A stretch of DNA of 45,977 nt, taken from contig JACGCK010000308.1 of the NCBI GenBank assembly GCA_014925825.1, positions 1-45,977 on the forward strand. Direction: 5' to 3'. The position numbers were made by a program, and so were the translations under genes. Shown one piece after another: positions 42,440 through 45,977 of this stretch; the stretch's first letter is position 1; every line of letters starts with the position of its first letter. Origin of the DNA: Pholiota molesta. Its lineage: Eukaryota > Basidiomycota > Agaricomycetes > Agaricales > Strophariaceae. The notes under the pieces were generated by a model. That model saw only the letters and a program-made list of their open reading frames with translations. It did not search any database and was not told where the DNA came from.

Positions 42440-43770
42440 CGTGGAATTTAATTAGGGATTTAATTGGATGTTTAATTCAGCGTTGAAAACAACGGACGCT
42501 GTTGTGGGTTGTTTGATTCCAAGTCCATTACATAAGTACATACAGATTCTGCGCGTAGTATCAACGACCACACTGCCCAGCCCTTTGATTACACTAGAGA
42601 GGTGCCCACTCGCCTTTCCAAATTCCCAACACGAGGCTAACCTGCGGCAACACTTCCTCAAACCCAGCCCGATACCCCGCCGCGGTCCAGAACGGAAGGC
42701 TGAAATCCATCCCCCGTCGCCGACGTCCGCTCCGGCCTCCCATTTTCTCGCTTCCGCTGTCCGCCTCGGTTCCATCCCGCTGTCCGTCCTCTACGCCATC
42801 CTGCGACGCCGTCCCCTCCACACCGCAGACAGCGCTGCACTCCCCGCCGCGACTGACAGCCGACGATGCCCACGTACCATCTCGCGATCATGCCTTATCT
42901 TATCAGGTACGTTTGCGCTCTGCGATGCGAGCGAACTACTCACCGATACTCTTCGACGACGTCTGCGGACGCTGATGGGTACTAGGGCAAAGCTGCGAGC
43001 TCGACAACTTACCAACGTGCTCGTCCCAGTGCCGACATCAACACCCGCTCATCTCTGCCACACCCTCCAAGGACGCGACCATCGGTCATCCAGAACACGC
43101 CAGCGCACACCCAGCGACGGAAACACGCCGCCGACGCGTCCGCGGACCCCCGTATACATTGGCAAGCCATCAACCCCCTGCGCATTCATCTCCTCGACGC
43201 GAGGACATCCGCGCACATCGGGCACCGGGCGAGCGCCACCCAGTCAGATCGTACAGATGGGCCCAGCTCGTCGCCCAGTCCCAGTCCGGACAGCGTGGAG
43301 CTGCTAGGTGTGTGGGCCACATCTTATCTCCCCTCTCAGCGTGCCGCTTACACAGATAGCTCAACGACACTACTACGGCTACAGAGAACGGCAAGGGGGC
43401 TATACGGACAGCGCAGTAGAGCCAACAACGACACGACGACGCCGAGATACGGGACGGGCGACGCATGGCGTGGGTTGGACGGACGACAACGGCACGTCTC
43501 GTACCTTTGAACACGAGATGCCGACGCTGGATACGGGGCGGACGACGCACGTTTGGTTTGGACGACAGCGGCTCGTGTCGCGAGGATGCGGGGACGACTG
43601 TATACACATCCACTCACGATGATATAGCTTGAAATCGATTGCGTTGAGCGCCGAGCCGCGGGATCTCTAGCAGGAGTTACGGACGAGTGCAACGCACCAG
43701 CACGCGACGAGCGCTTACGCAGACGAGATGGGCACCCGGCCAAGGACGACAGGAAGCGCGATCCGCGAGG
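42440..43770. other. GC-rich region upstream of RSE1, possible disordered reading frames only
   Basis: No recognisable gene. On the + strand, open frames run through 42600-43510 and can be joined across a plausible intron at 42905-42985 (donor GTACGT, acceptor TACTAG). The product would be Pro/Ser/Arg-rich, low-complexity and without family motifs or a clear start codon. The long frames could simply reflect the lack of AT-rich stop codons in GC-rich DNA. A repeat of about 60 bp with an 84-bp period (starts at 43446 and 43530, gatacggg) lies near the end. Confidence 0.35.
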
Positions 43771-44180
43771 GCGCAGTCCAGTCCGAGAACATCAGTAAGT
43801 ACCCCGCCAATTCAAGCGTGCAGGACTTAATAACTTACTGCCATTAAAGTCAACGCGCGTCGCCACATGAAGAGGGCCTACGCCTACGGGATTGAACGAC
43901 GGCGCGGACGGTTCGATAGCCAGCAGGCAAACACGTCCTACCCGTTCCACTTACCAACGAGGACGACGGCAACGACAACGAGCGAGATTACCAGCCCATG
44001 GCGCCGAGGCGACGACAACGACCGAGCTTACCAGCTCATGGAGCGAATGGGATGCATGCGAGTTGGCGTACTAGCGGCCTCTGGGTATGGGTGAGCACGA
44101 TTATCAGACTATTAATGGCCTTTACTTACCTGGCTTTATCCAGCACCGAGGCTGGCTGACGCAGTCGCGCAAGGGCACGG
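43771..44180 (+). repeat. Duplicated exon-like cassette, copy 1
   Basis: The cassette reads gcgcag, intron-like 43795-43849 (gtaagt...aaag), a 241-nt exon-like block 43850-44090, intron-like 44091-44143 (gtgagc...tttatccag), then caccgaggctggctgacgca. A 40-bp period duplication (acgacaacg at 43972 and 44012) lies inside. One frame is open across the whole exon-like block and closes shortly after the second intron. Confidence 0.7.
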
Positions 44181-44234
44181 CGCCGGCGGATCGCGCATAA
44201 TCGACCAGGACGGAAAGGCTTTCAGGCGCTGTGG

Positions 44235-44615
44235 GCGCAGCCCAGCCCGATGGCATCAGTAAGTGCCGCGAATTCAAGCTTGCAGGAGTTAACTCACTGC
44301 CCTCAAAGTCAACGCGCGCCGCCGCCTTCCTGCGGCACATGCAGAGGTTTCGCGGGATCGAACGACGATGCGGGACGAATCGATAGCCAGCAGCGAACAC
44401 GGCCTACCTGTCCCACTTACCGACGAGGACGACGGCGACGACAACGAGCGAGATTACCGGCGCATGGAGCCACTGGGATGCATGCGACGACGGGTACTAG
44501 CGGCCTCTGGGTATGGGTGAGCATGAATATCAGACTATTAATAGCCTTTACATACTCACCTAGCTTTATCCAGCACCGAGGCTGGCTGACGCAGTCGGCG
44601 CAAGGGCATGGCTGG
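44235..44615 (+). repeat. Duplicated exon-like cassette, copy 2
   Basis: Same order as copy 1: gcgcag at 44235, intron-like 44259-44308, a 208-nt exon-like block 44309-44516, intron-like 44517-44573, then the same caccgaggctggctgacgca. The splice-like boundaries, branch-like attaat and flanks are kept while the interior has diverged with indels. Confidence 0.7.
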
Positions 44616-45977
44616 GCGGCGGTAAGCAATATCACGGTTGCGCGGATTAGCAGCAGCCCACTTACTACGCATTCCAGATGAGCGTTCAGGCTCGACGGGC
44701 TATCTGTAGAGGGAGGATCGCATTAGTACGGGGTGCGTATGCGGCGCTGAAGGACACGCGCTCACTTCTGTTGCCCGACACTGTCCAGTATGTGTTTGCG
44801 GCATGGAATGGGACGCCGTGCGCAGGCAGCTAGCCGACATATGGTGCGACGCGTTAGCGATCAGGTTCATCGCTGAATAACGACAACTACTCACTTGTAC
44901 TTAGGATAGGCGAACTAGGTCGCCATCGACGAATGCATGCGCAGAGGAGGGCAGCACTGATCAGAATCAGCCGAAGCGCCGAACTCGGCGAGGGAGAGTG
45001 AGAGGAGAGAAGAGTAGGAGAGGAGAGCAGAGGAGAGCAGGATGAGGGAATGAGAGGAACATCCGTAGTCTTATATACCGCTTCGGTAGACGTGTACGTA
45101 CATGAATGAAAATGGTGGTTTTCCGAATATCCGCGTTCGCTAAGCGAATCGCGATCATCGTCCCCTCCTCTGTTTCCTCATCCGCATCGTTGCTTACCCT
45201 TGCCTGTGTCTCGTAGACATACAGTAGACTATGCCAGTGATCAATAGGACAACCCAAAGGACATTTTTATTATGACTAGAATATAGAAAAGCGAGCTTTT
45301 CATTGTGTTTTATTCGTTCTTCAGCTTAATGTTTATGTTTTCACATTTTCCAAATTGTAAACCTGATCTGTGCAGTGGTCAATTATCATCGCTACCTACA
45401 CCCAGCAACCCCTGACCCGTTAGGCCATGCCCCTATGTCGTTAAACCAGAGGGAAATGACACCAAAGTGCTTAATCCGTGCAATGCGCCGAACCCAAGCA
45501 TTCAGCAAATGCATCTTCTTGCAGGCGGGAAGTTCTAGCGCGCCATCTTCGCTGGCAACGCACCCGAGAGGACCCTTGATGGCACTAATAACGGGCTTCT
45601 ACGCCGTTTTTTTTAGGTCCCGTGCGATGCGCAATGGACTGGAAACGCGATACGGGGTGGGAGGAGAGGATCATGTTCGGTACGGCTATCCTTGGCTGCG
45701 CCCGTCTGGCCGCTCCAGATTTCTTGTGTCCAGTAAAGGCTTATTGGGGCTATGTATTCCCTCGTTTTTGAGGCGTCCAATTGAATTCGCAAGAGAGCAC
45801 AAGCTCTGAGATTCGGTCGATTGAATCTTGATGTTGCCGTCGTTTCGTACTACATCGCGCCGCATCGCGGTCGCCGCACAACGGGTAAAATGTTAGTACT
45901 GTACGCACGTATGTAATGTACGACCCTGATTTTGAACAGATTCACTTCCACGTTTTCAAATTAGCGAATTGGGAGAG
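44616..45977. other. Right-end region without recognisable genes
   Basis: Contains a purine-rich low-complexity tract at 44991-45058 (gag/gga repeats). Further on, a + frame at 45375-45809 (144 aa) resembles nothing I know. No RNA gene seen. Confidence 0.35.
44991..45058. repeat. Purine-rich (GAGAGG)n-like low-complexity tract
   Basis: Almost entirely A and G on the + strand, with repeated aggagag/ggagagcag motifs. Confidence 0.8.

Noticed and set aside
1..45977. CRISPR arrays, bacterial operons, riboswitches or prophage-like content
   Set aside because: Spliced fungal genes throughout. The few repeats have the wrong lengths and spacing for CRISPR, and nothing resembles a prokaryotic locus.

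Overview
The window looks like nuclear DNA of a filamentous basidiomycete (Agaricomycetes). Genes are broken by many introns of about 50-65 nt with GT..AG ends. Coding stretches are GC-rich and intergenic stretches are AT-richer. Several gene types are characteristic of mushroom-forming fungi: a DUF6699-type protein, an F-box-like protein of the expanded agaricomycete kind, and paralogous P450s. All gene models were spliced by eye, so exact exon ends are inferences, but the joins quoted restore family motifs and keep frame.

Layout. 1-2786 (+): 3' part of a Mio/Sea4-type WD-repeat protein (SEACAT/GATOR2, TORC1 control). 2787-6611: AT-rich, gene-poor, with an 834-bp non-autonomous hAT-like element (4697-5530) inserted in a short tandem repeat. 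6612-7139 (+): small secreted cysteine-rich protein. 7617-8337 (-): DUF6699-type protein. 9391-11803 (-) and 19567-21900 (+): two intact paralogous cytochrome P450s, head to head. Between them lie a mitochondrial cytochrome c peroxidase (13479-15031, +) and an Lpx1-like alpha/beta hydrolase ending in the peroxisomal signal SRL (15693-17573, -). 23137-24111 (+): F-box-like protein. 24680-25453 (-): GNAT acetyltransferase. 25954-27327 (+): LYAR-type nucleolar zinc-finger protein with an 8-nt microexon. 27719-29179 (+): autophagy E2 enzyme Atg3. 29994-32481 (-): Utp25, an SSU-processome factor. 33148-33480 (-): possible small AP/Q-rich protein. 33719-37866 (+): DNA topoisomerase III with a long zinc-finger tail. 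38176-42439 (-): Rse1/SF3b3 splicing factor. 42440-45977: GC-rich, repeat-rich region with no recognisable gene, holding a tandemly duplicated exon-like cassette.

Most of the right half is conserved housekeeping: ribosome biogenesis (LYAR, Utp25), autophagy, DNA decatenation and splicing. The left and middle carry the accessory content: P450s, secreted protein, transposon relic and unassigned DNA. I see no clear operon-like or defence system. The best leads are the P450 / peroxidase / peroxisomal hydrolase neighbourhood, the microexons, the hAT-like insertion with an 8-bp target duplication, and the duplicated cassette near 44 kb.
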